This document shows, piece after piece, positions 1 through 5,716 of a DNA stretch of 7,433 nt (its first letter is position 1; each line of letters begins with the position of its first letter). The notes beneath the pieces are model-generated. The model was not told the DNA's origin. It ran no database searches and saw only the letters and a list, made by a program, of their open reading frames with translations. This DNA comes from Deltaproteobacteria bacterium (GTDB taxonomy: Bacteria > Desulfobacterota > Desulfuromonadia > Desulfuromonadales > BM103): positions 1 to 7,433 of the forward strand of contig JAFDBW010000246.1 in NCBI GenBank assembly GCA_019313105.1, read 5' to 3'. The position numbers were made by a program, and so were the translations under genes.

Positions 1-38
1 AGTTGTCGCCTCAAACTGAAACAACAGAGGAGACAACT
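1..38. repeat. Inverted repeat, 12-base arms
   Basis: Bases 1-12 and 27-38 pair at 11 of 12 positions (mismatch 8/31), leaving a 14-base loop. No T-run follows on the plus strand, so a simple terminator is not indicated. The left side may continue outside the window. The following stretch (about 50-85) is rich in GGGAC/GACTT words, which resembles degenerate repeats near some insertion-sequence ends. That resemblance is only an impression, and no transposase is visible. Confidence 0.5.
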
Positions 39-88
39 ATGCTGACACAGGGGGACCAAAGACTTAAGTGGGACTTTCCTAAAAATAC

Positions 89-148
89 TGCATTATAAAA
101 GCCACCGATCGAAAGATTGAGGGTTTTCGTGTTTTATAAATGGTGACA
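89..148 (+). repeat. Dispersed 60-bp direct repeat, copy A
   Basis: Aligns without gaps to 4045-4104 (offset 3956) with 7 differences in 60 positions, same orientation. The shared part includes a terminator-like hairpin and about 20 further bases after it (to the shared GGTGACA), so the similarity is more than two unrelated terminators looking alike. Differences from the other copy fall at 93, 95, 104, 111, 112, 124 and 140. Those at 104 and 124 weaken the stem, so this looks like the more decayed copy. It lies just past the 3' end of the GGDEF gene. Confidence 0.8.
98..135 (+). terminator. Degenerate terminator-like hairpin in repeat copy A
   Basis: Arms 98-110 and 115-127 around a GAAA loop, with two adjacent mismatches (104/121, 105/120) and two G-T wobbles, followed by a T4 stretch at 132-135. 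It is more stable read on the plus strand, so it may once have ended a plus-strand gene to the left of the window. On the minus strand, where it could serve the GGDEF gene ending at 182, the stem has three mismatches. Termination activity in either direction is inference. Confidence 0.4.
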
Positions 149-181
149 TTAAAAAGACAACTTACCCGCTCACCCCGCTCC

Positions 182-1603
182 TTAAGGCGTAGTAGAAAAT
201 AAGCCCAATTGAAAAGCTTTTTCCTTCTTACGCTGCTTTTCCGAGTACATAGCCTTGTCAGCAAGATCCAGCAACTCTTCATAGGATTGGGGACTGTCAT
301 TTTCAAATGTCGATACACCAATACTGACCGAAATTAGCTCACTTTCGTGTGACTTGATCGTCACCCCCCTGATCATGTCACTTAACCTGTCGGCAAAATC
401 TTTGCCTCCAGTGTAAGACGTATTCGGCAACAAGACAGCAAACTCATCTCCTCCGGTGCGAGCAGCAATATCGCTTTTACGAAGTATCTGATTAATAATT
501 TTACCAATCTGCTTAAGTGCAACATCCCCTACAATATGGCCGAATTGATCATTAATGTTCTTGAAATCATCAATGTCAGTAAAAATACATGTCAATGGTA
601 ACCCATAACGCTTAGCTCTCGAGAACTCCTCTTCAAATCTGACATGGAATTGTTGGTGGTTATAGAGTCGTGTCAAACTGTCACGAAAAGCAAGATCTTC
701 CAGAAGTTCCCGATTGGATTGCATGGCTTCAAAAATGATGGCATTTTCCAAGGCATTCCCTGAAATATTTGCTACTAATTGGCACAACTTGAAAATTCTT
801 CCTGAAATCCCTCCTTTTAATGGAGACGTTGTTCTTAAAAAAAAGGTTCCAATGACACTCTGTTTTTTAATGATGGGAACAACGAAGAGTGAATTATCTT
901 TCAAACCTATAATTTTATCTCTGACCGGCTCCAGTAAAGGGTTCCTTTTGATATCCTGAACAACGACGGGTTTTAGTGTGGACAGGGCTTTTTGAATTTC
1001 CGGATAATTTTTCAAGTTGAGTTTAATGTCCCTATTATCAGGGAGATCACTACTTGCTTTGACGATCAAGTCACCATCATCATCCAGACTGATGATCGAG
1101 CAACGAGAAACACCAGCGACCAAAGCCATTTTTTCAACAATGGATCTCAGGATTTTTTTAGGGCTTCTGGCAACGGAAATGATCTCCGTTAATGTCAGCA
1201 ACATTAAAAGGTCTTCTTTTTCAAGAAATGAATAATAATTTTTGACACGCAAATGGGCATCTATGCGTGCAAAAAGTTCGCTTGGATAGAAAGGCTTATT
1301 CAGATAGTCTTCTGCCCCTGAATGTAGACCATTAATTATGTCTTCTTTCTGGTTGTACGTGGACAGCAGGATCAAAGGGATATGTTTTTTTGCAAGTGCC
1401 CGTTTAAGTTGAGTGCATATATCAGCACCTTTGTTATCTTCTCTTTCCATGTCCAAGAGAATCAGGTCAATTTTTTCTTTTTGAATAACGCTGATTGCAT
1501 CATTAGCATCTAAAGCTTCAAAAACTTTGTACGTTCCGACCAAATCATTTTTCAACATAACCCTTGAATCAGGATCTTGGTCAATAATGAGAATATTTTT
1601 CAA
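182..1603 (-). CDS. Response regulator diguanylate cyclase (REC-GAF-GGDEF)
   Basis: 473-aa soluble protein predicted to make cyclic di-GMP from two GTP. REC receiver domain at about 1-120, with phosphoacceptor D51, S81 and K103 in NKPF. GAF sensor domain at about 145-290, then a short helical linker and a GGDEF domain at about 305-460. The GGDEF domain has DSLTRLYN at 308-315, an intact GGDEF active site at 384-388 and an RxxD inhibitory site (R375, D378) five residues upstream. It should therefore be catalytically active and feedback-inhibited by its product. The start is a TTG at 1601-1603 with GAGGGG a few bases upstream; it begins directly with the REC beta strand MKNILIID. The receiver is slightly unusual: the acidic pair after beta-1 reads D8-Q9-D10, and the usual MPDMDG stretch after the phosphoacceptor is absent. 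No cognate kinase is in the window, so the input signal is unknown. Confidence 0.93.
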   Translation of the reverse strand: MKNILIIDQDPDSRVMLKNDLVGTYKVFEALDANDAISVIQKEKIDLILLDMEREDNKGADICTQLKRALAKKHIPLILLSTYNQKEDIINGLHSGAEDYLNKPFYPSELFARIDAHLRVKNYYSFLEKEDLLMLLTLTEIISVARSPKKILRSIVEKMALVAGVSRCSIISLDDDGDLIVKASSDLPDNRDIKLNLKNYPEIQKALSTLKPVVVQDIKRNPLLEPVRDKIIGLKDNSLFVVPIIKKQSVIGTFFLRTTSPLKGGISGRIFKLCQLVANISGNALENAIIFEAMQSNRELLEDLAFRDSLTRLYNHQQFHVRFEEEFSRAKRYGLPLTCIFTDIDDFKNINDQFGHIVGDVALKQIGKIINQILRKSDIAARTGGDEFAVLLPNTSYTGGKDFADRLSDMIRGVTIKSHESELISVSIGVSTFENDSPQSYEELLDLADKAMYSEKQRKKEKAFQLGLFSTTP

Positions 1604-1676
1604 TTGCCCCTCACAATTAAATATGTGTTTTAAAAATAATGACTGCTGACTGCACTTTTCTGTCTTACTACTTTTG

Positions 1677-1713
1677 AAAAAACTGAAGTATTAAATAGAA
1701 AATGCAGTTTTTT
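1677..1713 (-). terminator. AT-rich inverted repeat, possible weak terminator
   Basis: Perfect 9-base arms at 1677-1685 and 1705-1713 (AAAAAACTG / CAGTTTTTT) with a 19-base loop. Read on the minus strand it ends in six T, about 120 bases beyond the stop of the secreted-protein gene, and it could end that transcript before the GGDEF gene. The same shape occurs on the plus strand. The AT-rich stem and long loop make it a weak candidate. Confidence 0.35.
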
Positions 1714-1836
1714 GTATGGTTCGAACTTGACATCATTAATTTCACTATGATGATCCTCATTACACAAAAACGATTTCGAGTAATCTGACATGATATTACC
1801 CAAATTTGTCACTGAAGCGTTGTGTTATGGCAAGTT

Positions 1837-2286
1837 TCAACCTTTTTTGCTCTTGCCTTTGCTCTTGCCATTATTGTGTTTATGTTGTTTGCCTTCGTAG
1901 GAATATAAGTCGCTCCCTTGCTTCAGTGCGTGAAACTCTCTGGACCCCGGTTTGATACCTAAACTTTTTGCCAAAGCTCCCCATCCTTTGCTTTTGTCAG
2001 ACCTGTACTTACTTAAAATATAATCGGTAGACATTGACGACATTTCGCCCAGCCGAAACACCATGTAAGCATCTGCTGGTCTATCAACATTACCAAGCAC
2101 CACTCGGACCTGTGCATCACCAATTTTAAAGCGAGTAGACAATTGCGCTCTAAAACCAGAGGGGTCGGCATCGGCCTTAACATTTAGATCTCTAGTCCAA
2201 TCGAAACTTCCGGCGACAACGATCGTTGCAGAAAAAAATATCGTCAGCATGATCAATATCAAACTTCTGATGGTTTTTACTTTCAT
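1837..2286 (-). CDS. Small secreted protein with basic Lys/Gly tail, function unknown
   Basis: 149 aa from the second of two adjacent ATG codons. I prefer 2286 because AGGAGG (2292-2297) lies five bases from it and only two from the first ATG at 2289. An N-terminal signal peptide is clear: basic MKVKTIR, a hydrophobic core to about residue 24, then VVA-G as a likely signal peptidase I site. The mature part contains GWGALAKSLGIKPGSREFHA (about 101-120), which I associate with uncharacterised exported proteins of Desulfuromonas/Geobacter-type bacteria. It ends in a low-complexity tail of Lys, Gly, Ser, His and Asn from about 132. No cysteines and no recognisable catalytic motif are seen. It is probably periplasmic or extracellular. 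The tail may bind polyanions or surfaces, but that is speculation. It is divergent from the cysteine-rich/SDR/DoxX genes and upstream of the GGDEF gene on the same strand, 233 bases away. Confidence 0.8.
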   Translation of the reverse strand: MKVKTIRSLILIMLTIFFSATIVVAGSFDWTRDLNVKADADPSGFRAQLSTRFKIGDAQVRVVLGNVDRPADAYMVFRLGEMSSMSTDYILSKYRSDKSKGWGALAKSLGIKPGSREFHALKQGSDLYSYEGKQHKHNNGKSKGKSKKG

Positions 2287-2382
2287 CATTTCCTCCTATG
2301 AATAATTTCAAACGGATAAAAAGATTAAAGCATCATTCGTGCCTAATTGTTGAGTGCCAGCACGTGACTTTTGAAAATCAAG

Positions 2383-2394
2383 AAGGAAATCCTT
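2383..2394. promoter_or_regulatory. Short palindrome in divergent promoter region
   Basis: AAGGA-AA-TCCTT is a perfect palindrome with a two-base centre, about 97 bases upstream of the secreted-protein start. It may be a protein-binding site, but such short palindromes also arise by chance in AT-rich DNA. Confidence 0.2.
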
Positions 2395-2429
2395 GCCTTA
2401 TTGTGACAACACTAACTTTTAGATCACGG

Positions 2430-2446
2430 TTTCTTTCGACAAGAAA
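2430..2446. promoter_or_regulatory. Inverted repeat TTTCTT-N5-AAGAAA in divergent promoter region
   Basis: Perfect six-base arms separated by five bases, roughly midway between the two divergent genes. The size and spacing would suit a dimeric regulator, but no matching regulator gene is in view. Confidence 0.2.
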
Positions 2447-2473
2447 GTTCATTTTAGCGTCACTGACCGATGT

Positions 2474-2485
2474 GTTACAGGTAAC
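2474..2485. promoter_or_regulatory. Palindrome GTTAC-AG-GTAAC, possible operator
   Basis: Perfect five-base arms around a two-base centre, 90 bases upstream of the cysteine-rich gene. It overlaps the place where a promoter for the plus-strand genes might lie; TATTTATGTA at 2491-2500 is a weak -10-like stretch. I found no well-spaced -35/-10 pair, so the operator role is inference. Confidence 0.25.
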
Positions 2486-2574
2486 TCGACTATTTATGTA
2501 AAAAATTGGTCACCATTGCTGAATTGAGTTCTTGTGTTAAGGTTGAATTTCACACTAAAAAGAAAGGATTTTTT

Positions 2575-2820
2575 ATGGCTGATGAAACTAAAAGCTTCTG
2601 CAAAGACATTGAAAGTCACCATGTTCATCTTTGCACTCTCAGCGCAGAGGGCCGCAAGGAAATGGTTAAGTGCCTTTCCGGACGTGCTGAATATAAATGC
2701 GGTAATTGTGGTATTAAAGCCAACTTTCCTGGTAATGTCTGCGATCCTGTCCAGCTACCCGAAATTGAATGGTTCGGTGACGGTGCAGACAACATAAATC
2801 TTGAAGGGCATTGCCGATGA
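2575..2820 (+). CDS. Small cysteine-rich protein, putative metal-binding
   Basis: 81 aa from the ATG at 2575, preceded by AAAGGA at a spacing of six. The in-frame TTG at 2506 has no ribosome binding site and adds unlike sequence, so I reject it. There are seven cysteines (9, 20, 33, 42, 45, 56, 80) and a histidine cluster at 15, 16 and 18, plus H79. The CGNC knuckle (C42-C45) with C33 or C56 resembles a zinc-ribbon or similar structural metal site. There is no signal peptide or membrane helix, so it is cytoplasmic. It sits 14 bases before the SDR gene and is probably co-transcribed with it. I recognise the general pattern from short hypothetical proteins of sulfur- and metal-reducing deltaproteobacteria but know no function. 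An Fe-S or redox role is possible. Confidence 0.75.
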   Translation: MADETKSFCKDIESHHVHLCTLSAEGRKEMVKCLSGRAEYKCGNCGIKANFPGNVCDPVQLPEIEWFGDGADNINLEGHCR

Positions 2821-2834
2821 ATTAAGGGGCCAAT

Positions 2835-3581
2835 ATGACAGATATTGCATTGGTCACAGGTGGCGGAGGCACGCTGGGAACAAACGTTGCAAAACGGTTT
2901 ATCACAAAAGATTGTCGTGTTGTTCTTGCAGGGAGAAGCCAAGACAAGCTGGATGCTAGCCCGCTCAAAGATGTGTTAAAGTTTGCCGCAGACCTTTCTA
3001 ACCCCGAGAATGTTGAGCAACTTTACCTTGCTATCCTTGAGCGATACGGCGAGCCTCCTTCTCTACTTGCACATTGTGCCGGAAGCGTGATGGTTCGGCC
3101 GATGAATCGTATTACTCAGGAACAGTATCACAATTGCGTGCGAAACAACTTAGACACGGCATTTTTTACGTTACAGAAATTCGTTCAAGTTTTGCTTGAT
3201 CACAAACTGCCTGGTTCAGCGGTACTAGTCAGTTCAGTTGCCGGACGAATCGGCATATCCAATCATACTGCCGTTGCAGCCGCAAAAGCTGGTATTGAAG
3301 GATTGGTTCGAAGTGCTGCGGCGGATTATGCCAGTCGGGGGATTCGCATAAACGGTATTGCCCCAGGCTTATTTCCAAGCAACTCTACCAAAGGTTTTTT
3401 CACAGGAGACAAGGCAGAAGCCCAACTGGCCGCGCAATATCCACTCGGTCGATACGGTTCTGTTGATGACGAAGTAAATGCAATCTGCTGGTTGTTATCC
3501 GGTGAGGCAGATTGGGTTACTGGGCAGATACTGTCAGTCGATGGCGGATTCAGTTCTATCCGGCCTTTGGTTAAAGGGTGA
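2835..3581 (+). CDS. SDR-family oxidoreductase-like protein lacking the catalytic Tyr
   Basis: 248 aa, the usual length for a classical short-chain dehydrogenase/reductase. The Rossmann nucleotide site is TGGGGTLG (8-15). AGRS after the second strand (R34) suggests NADP(H) preference. HCAG at 80-83 replaces the usual NNAG. N105, S134 in SSVAG, K151, APG (176-178) and the C-terminal SVDGG (234-238) match the family. Aligned on FabG, where the catalytic Tyr lies 13 residues after the catalytic Ser and four before Lys, that position here is V147 (VAAAK instead of YAAAK). The fold and cofactor site are intact, but ordinary Tyr-dependent carbonyl reduction is doubtful. Similar AAAKAG variants occur in a divergent SDR branch as I recall. 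AAGGGG precedes the ATG. It lies downstream of the cysteine-rich gene and 43 bases before the DoxX-like gene. Substrate unknown. Confidence 0.88.
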   Translation: MTDIALVTGGGGTLGTNVAKRFITKDCRVVLAGRSQDKLDASPLKDVLKFAADLSNPENVEQLYLAILERYGEPPSLLAHCAGSVMVRPMNRITQEQYHNCVRNNLDTAFFTLQKFVQVLLDHKLPGSAVLVSSVAGRIGISNHTAVAAAKAGIEGLVRSAAADYASRGIRINGIAPGLFPSNSTKGFFTGDKAEAQLAAQYPLGRYGSVDDEVNAICWLLSGEADWVTGQILSVDGGFSSIRPLVKG

Positions 3582-3624
3582 TCGTTTTTCTTACAAGTTG
3601 TTAAATTTTCAGAAAGGTTTTCAA

Positions 3625-3987
3625 ATGCAGAGTCTTGCCATTCTATGTCAGCTTGTCATTGCGCTCGGTATATTCAATGTATGGATTATACGCTATGGCA
3701 AAGAAACCAACTGGCGTGGCGGCGAAGCTAAAAATATGAAAGAAGAATTTGCAGCTTATGGATTGCCTGGTGGATTTATGATTTTTATAGGAGCAGCAAA
3801 AATCCTTTTGGCCACCTGTCTAATTATTGGAATATGGATTCCTTTATTAGTCAAACCAGCGGCAATTGCAATGGCTTTTCTGATGATTGGAGCTGTATCA
3901 ATGCATGTCAAAGTTAAAGATCCATTACAAAAGTCATTACCCGCAATGACAATGTTAGTATTATCCCTTGTCGTTGCAATTAGCTAG
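3625..3987 (+). CDS. DoxX-like four-helix membrane protein
   Basis: 120 aa from the ATG at 3625, which has AGAAAGG seven bases upstream; longer in-frame readings overlap the SDR gene and lack a site. Four hydrophobic segments fall at about 3-22, 48-70, 73-95 and 103-119. The soluble stretch between helices 1 and 2 has NWRGGEAKNMKEEFAAYGLP, and HVKVKDPLQKSLPA precedes the last helix. Both match the DoxX/DoxX-like pattern (small inner-membrane proteins, some tied to quinone-linked redox reactions or stress tolerance). The biochemical role of this copy is unknown. It is the last gene of the plus-strand set and is followed 66 bases later by a terminator hairpin. An SDR next to a DoxX-like protein hints at a membrane-associated redox task, which is inference. 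Confidence 0.82.
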   Translation: MQSLAILCQLVIALGIFNVWIIRYGKETNWRGGEAKNMKEEFAAYGLPGGFMIFIGAAKILLATCLIIGIWIPLLVKPAAIAMAFLMIGAVSMHVKVKDPLQKSLPAMTMLVLSLVVAIS

Positions 3988-4044
3988 ATAGTCATTTCAT
4001 AAGATGTGCTGGCTTGTCCCAGTCATCCGACTTCTTATTTGTCC

Positions 4045-4104
4045 TGCAATGTAAAAGCCCCCGATCCGAAGATTGAGGGCTTTCGTGTTTTATAAGTGGT
4101 GACA
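4045..4104 (+). repeat. Dispersed 60-bp direct repeat, copy B
   Basis: Same-orientation partner of 89-148, 53 of 60 positions identical without gaps. This copy keeps the better stem. The two copies bracket the five accessory genes between 182 and 3987. Flanking bases outside the 60 do not match, so the boundaries are fairly sharp. Confidence 0.8.
4054..4091 (+). terminator. Rho-independent terminator of the plus-strand gene set
   Basis: Arms 4054-4066 and 4071-4083 form 12 of 13 pairs (mismatch 4061/4076, one G-T wobble) around a CGAA loop, with T4 at 4088-4091. Read on the minus strand the loop is TTCG closed by C-G, the very stable UUCG tetraloop class, followed by four T, so it can work in both directions. 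It lies 66 bases after the DoxX-like stop codon. Confidence 0.65.
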
Positions 4105-4211
4105 AATGATAAATGGCCTGTATTGTCGCAACTCATTCTTGTATCACCTAAGGATATTTAGTATGCGATGAGCTATGCCTCAAGTTTTATAGACTTCCTC
4201 TGATCAGTCAT

Positions 4212-4244
4212 AAAAAAAGCCACCTGCAACCGTGCGGATGGCTT
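4212..4244 (-). terminator. Rho-independent terminator of the glnD-xerD-apgM operon
   Basis: On the minus strand a 12-position stem (4244-4233 with 4228-4217; one mismatch, one wobble) closes a four-base CGGT loop and runs into seven T (4218-4212). On the plus strand no T-run follows, so the direction is clear. It lies 174 bases beyond the apgM stop with no convincing gene between. Confidence 0.75.
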
Positions 4245-4260
4245 GTCGTTAATCGATCAT

Positions 4261-4407
4261 ATGTCAAAACCTTATCCACCAAACAACTGAAACAGTGGTC
4301 AAAATACGCCCGTTATTGTTAAAGCCAAAAAAAGGCTCTCTGAGAAAATCTTAGAAGGTTTGTATTCACTGAAATCACCTAATGTGGATGATGACCAGAA
4401 ACCCTGA
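4261..4407 (+). pseudogene. Possible decayed small reading frame with one internal TGA
   Basis: From ATG at 4261 one frame reads nine codons, a TGA at 4288, then 38 open codons (4291-4404) to a TGA at 4405. The second part includes VIVKAKKRLSEKILEGLYSL, which looks protein-like. There is no ribosome binding site before the ATG and no start codon after the internal stop. It could be the tail of a broken gene or chance. The rest of the 3988-4418 gap holds the repeat and the two terminators described separately. Confidence 0.2.
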
Positions 4408-4418
4408 CACCACTCAAT

Positions 4419-5630
4419 CTATAGCGGCCTGTCATTGACCAGAAGATCCATCAACCGGTGCCCCGGACTGACAAACAATCCTGATCTCTTGGCTGCAACT
4501 TCGGAATATTCATCCGCCACAATGGCTTGACGTTCAACCCCTGAACCGGCCAGGACAAAGGGAACGGGGTCTTTGGTGTGGGTCATTTTAGCGACCGGCG
4601 TGGGATGATCAGGCAGCAGCAGAACCCTGTATTCTCCCAGGCTTTCGATGCCGGCCATGACCGTTCCGACCACATCCTTGTCAAACCGCTCGATCGCTTC
4701 GATCTTGTCAGTCAGGCTGCCACCATGCGCGGCTTCATCGGGGGCTTCTACGTGCAGATAAACAAAATCCCGGCTCTGCAGCGCTTCCAGTGCAGCTTCT
4801 GCCTTGCCTTTGTAATTGGTATCCAGGTAACCGGTTGCACCCGGCACGTTAATAACATCGAGCCCTGCATAAATGCCGATCCCCTTGATCAGATCAACCG
4901 CGGAAATCACAGCACCGGTGAGGTTGAACTTGTCCTGCATGGTCGGCATCTGCGGACGACGCCCCTGCCCCCAGAGCCAGATCGAGTTGGCAGCATGTTT
5001 TCCTTCTGTCTCACGCTTGACATTGACCGGGTGTTGTTTGAAGAGCAGTTGTGCCGCGTTGGTGATATTCATCAGCGGCATGGCCTCAACGGAGCGCGGC
5101 ACATGAGCGGTGACACTCTGCCCGGTCAGGTCATGGGGTGGAGGCATGTGGATATCGTCGCGACCACCCTTCCAGACCATGAGATGCCGGTATGACACGC
5201 CGGGATAGAACTGGAATTCGTCATCACCCAGTTCTTCCTGCAAGCAGAGGATCAGTTCACGGGCTTCTGCCGTGGAGATGTGACCGGCGGAAAAGTCCTG
5301 CATGCACAGATCTCCGCCGAACAGACTCAGAGTCACCAGGTTGAGCCGAAATGCGACATCATCCGGGCCAAGTTCGACTCCCATGCTGGCTGCCTCCAGA
5401 GGAGAACGCCCGGTATAGCAGGTCGCCGGGTCGTAGCCGAAGACCGAGAGGTTCGCGACATCCGAACCGGGATGGAACTCCTGCGGCACCGTCTCGGCGA
5501 GGCCGATAACGCCGTCCCTGGCGAGCTTATTCATATTGGGTGTTTCGGCAGCCTGCAATGGCGTTTTGCCGTCGAGTTCCGCGACCGGCTCGTCGGACAT
5601 ACCGTCACCAAGTAACGTAATGAATTTCAT
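4419..5630 (-). CDS. apgM: Cofactor-independent phosphoglycerate mutase, archaeal type (ApgM)
   Basis: 403 aa, the normal family length. It interconverts 3-phosphoglycerate and 2-phosphoglycerate in cytoplasmic glycolysis/gluconeogenesis without 2,3-bisphosphoglycerate, as a metal-dependent member of the alkaline phosphatase superfamily. Visible motifs are LLGDGMSDEP with metal ligand D9; the nucleophile region HPGSDVANLSVFGYDP (S56); TGRSPLEAASMGV (73-85); the DEAAHGG metal site (D298, H302); and LLPDHPTP (D341, H342) with H351. The start at 5630 gives the typical MKFITLLGDG beginning; the ribosome site is weak (ACGGG). It is the last gene of the operon, 86 bases after xerD. That gap contains a two-unit GTGATC repeat (5667-5680) but no clear promoter. 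Some family members have been annotated as homoserine kinases or phosphonopyruvate decarboxylase-related, but the motifs favour the mutase. Confidence 0.93.
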   Translation of the reverse strand: MKFITLLGDGMSDEPVAELDGKTPLQAAETPNMNKLARDGVIGLAETVPQEFHPGSDVANLSVFGYDPATCYTGRSPLEAASMGVELGPDDVAFRLNLVTLSLFGGDLCMQDFSAGHISTAEARELILCLQEELGDDEFQFYPGVSYRHLMVWKGGRDDIHMPPPHDLTGQSVTAHVPRSVEAMPLMNITNAAQLLFKQHPVNVKRETEGKHAANSIWLWGQGRRPQMPTMQDKFNLTGAVISAVDLIKGIGIYAGLDVINVPGATGYLDTNYKGKAEAALEALQSRDFVYLHVEAPDEAAHGGSLTDKIEAIERFDKDVVGTVMAGIESLGEYRVLLLPDHPTPVAKMTHTKDPVPFVLAGSGVERQAIVADEYSEVAAKRSGLFVSPGHRLMDLLVNDRPL

Positions 5631-5716
5631 GAATACCCGTTAAAAGTGGAAGGTTAAAGTTTATCCGTGATCGGTGATCAGTTATGGATTGTCTTTTTGC
5701 TTTCGCGTCCCATTCT

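Noticed and set aside
837..844. Run of eight A (T on the coding strand) in the GGDEF gene as a phase-variation or frameshift tract
   Set aside because: The frame is intact with full domains on both sides; a run of eight in AT-rich DNA is not remarkable.
1630..1812. 60-codon minus-strand reading frame between the GGDEF gene and the secreted-protein gene
   Set aside because: GTG start without a ribosome site, composition unlike a typical protein, and it runs through the AT-rich inverted repeat at 1677-1713. I treat the stretch as non-coding.
2340..2370. TGGCAC on the minus strand as a sigma-54 promoter for the secreted-protein gene
   Set aside because: The GC that should follow at the -12 position is not at the required spacing; the site reads TT there.
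3478..3624. Longer N-terminus for the DoxX-like protein, overlapping the SDR gene
   Set aside because: The ATG at 3625 has a good ribosome site and starts at the first membrane helix; the extension only reads the SDR gene in another frame.
4578..5195. 205-codon plus-strand frame inside apgM
   Set aside because: Antisense shadow of a strongly supported gene; no recognisable motif.
5667..5680. Two tandem GTGATC-type units between xerD and apgM as a regulatory repeat
   Set aside because: Only two 7-base units, one with a mismatch; too short to distinguish from chance.
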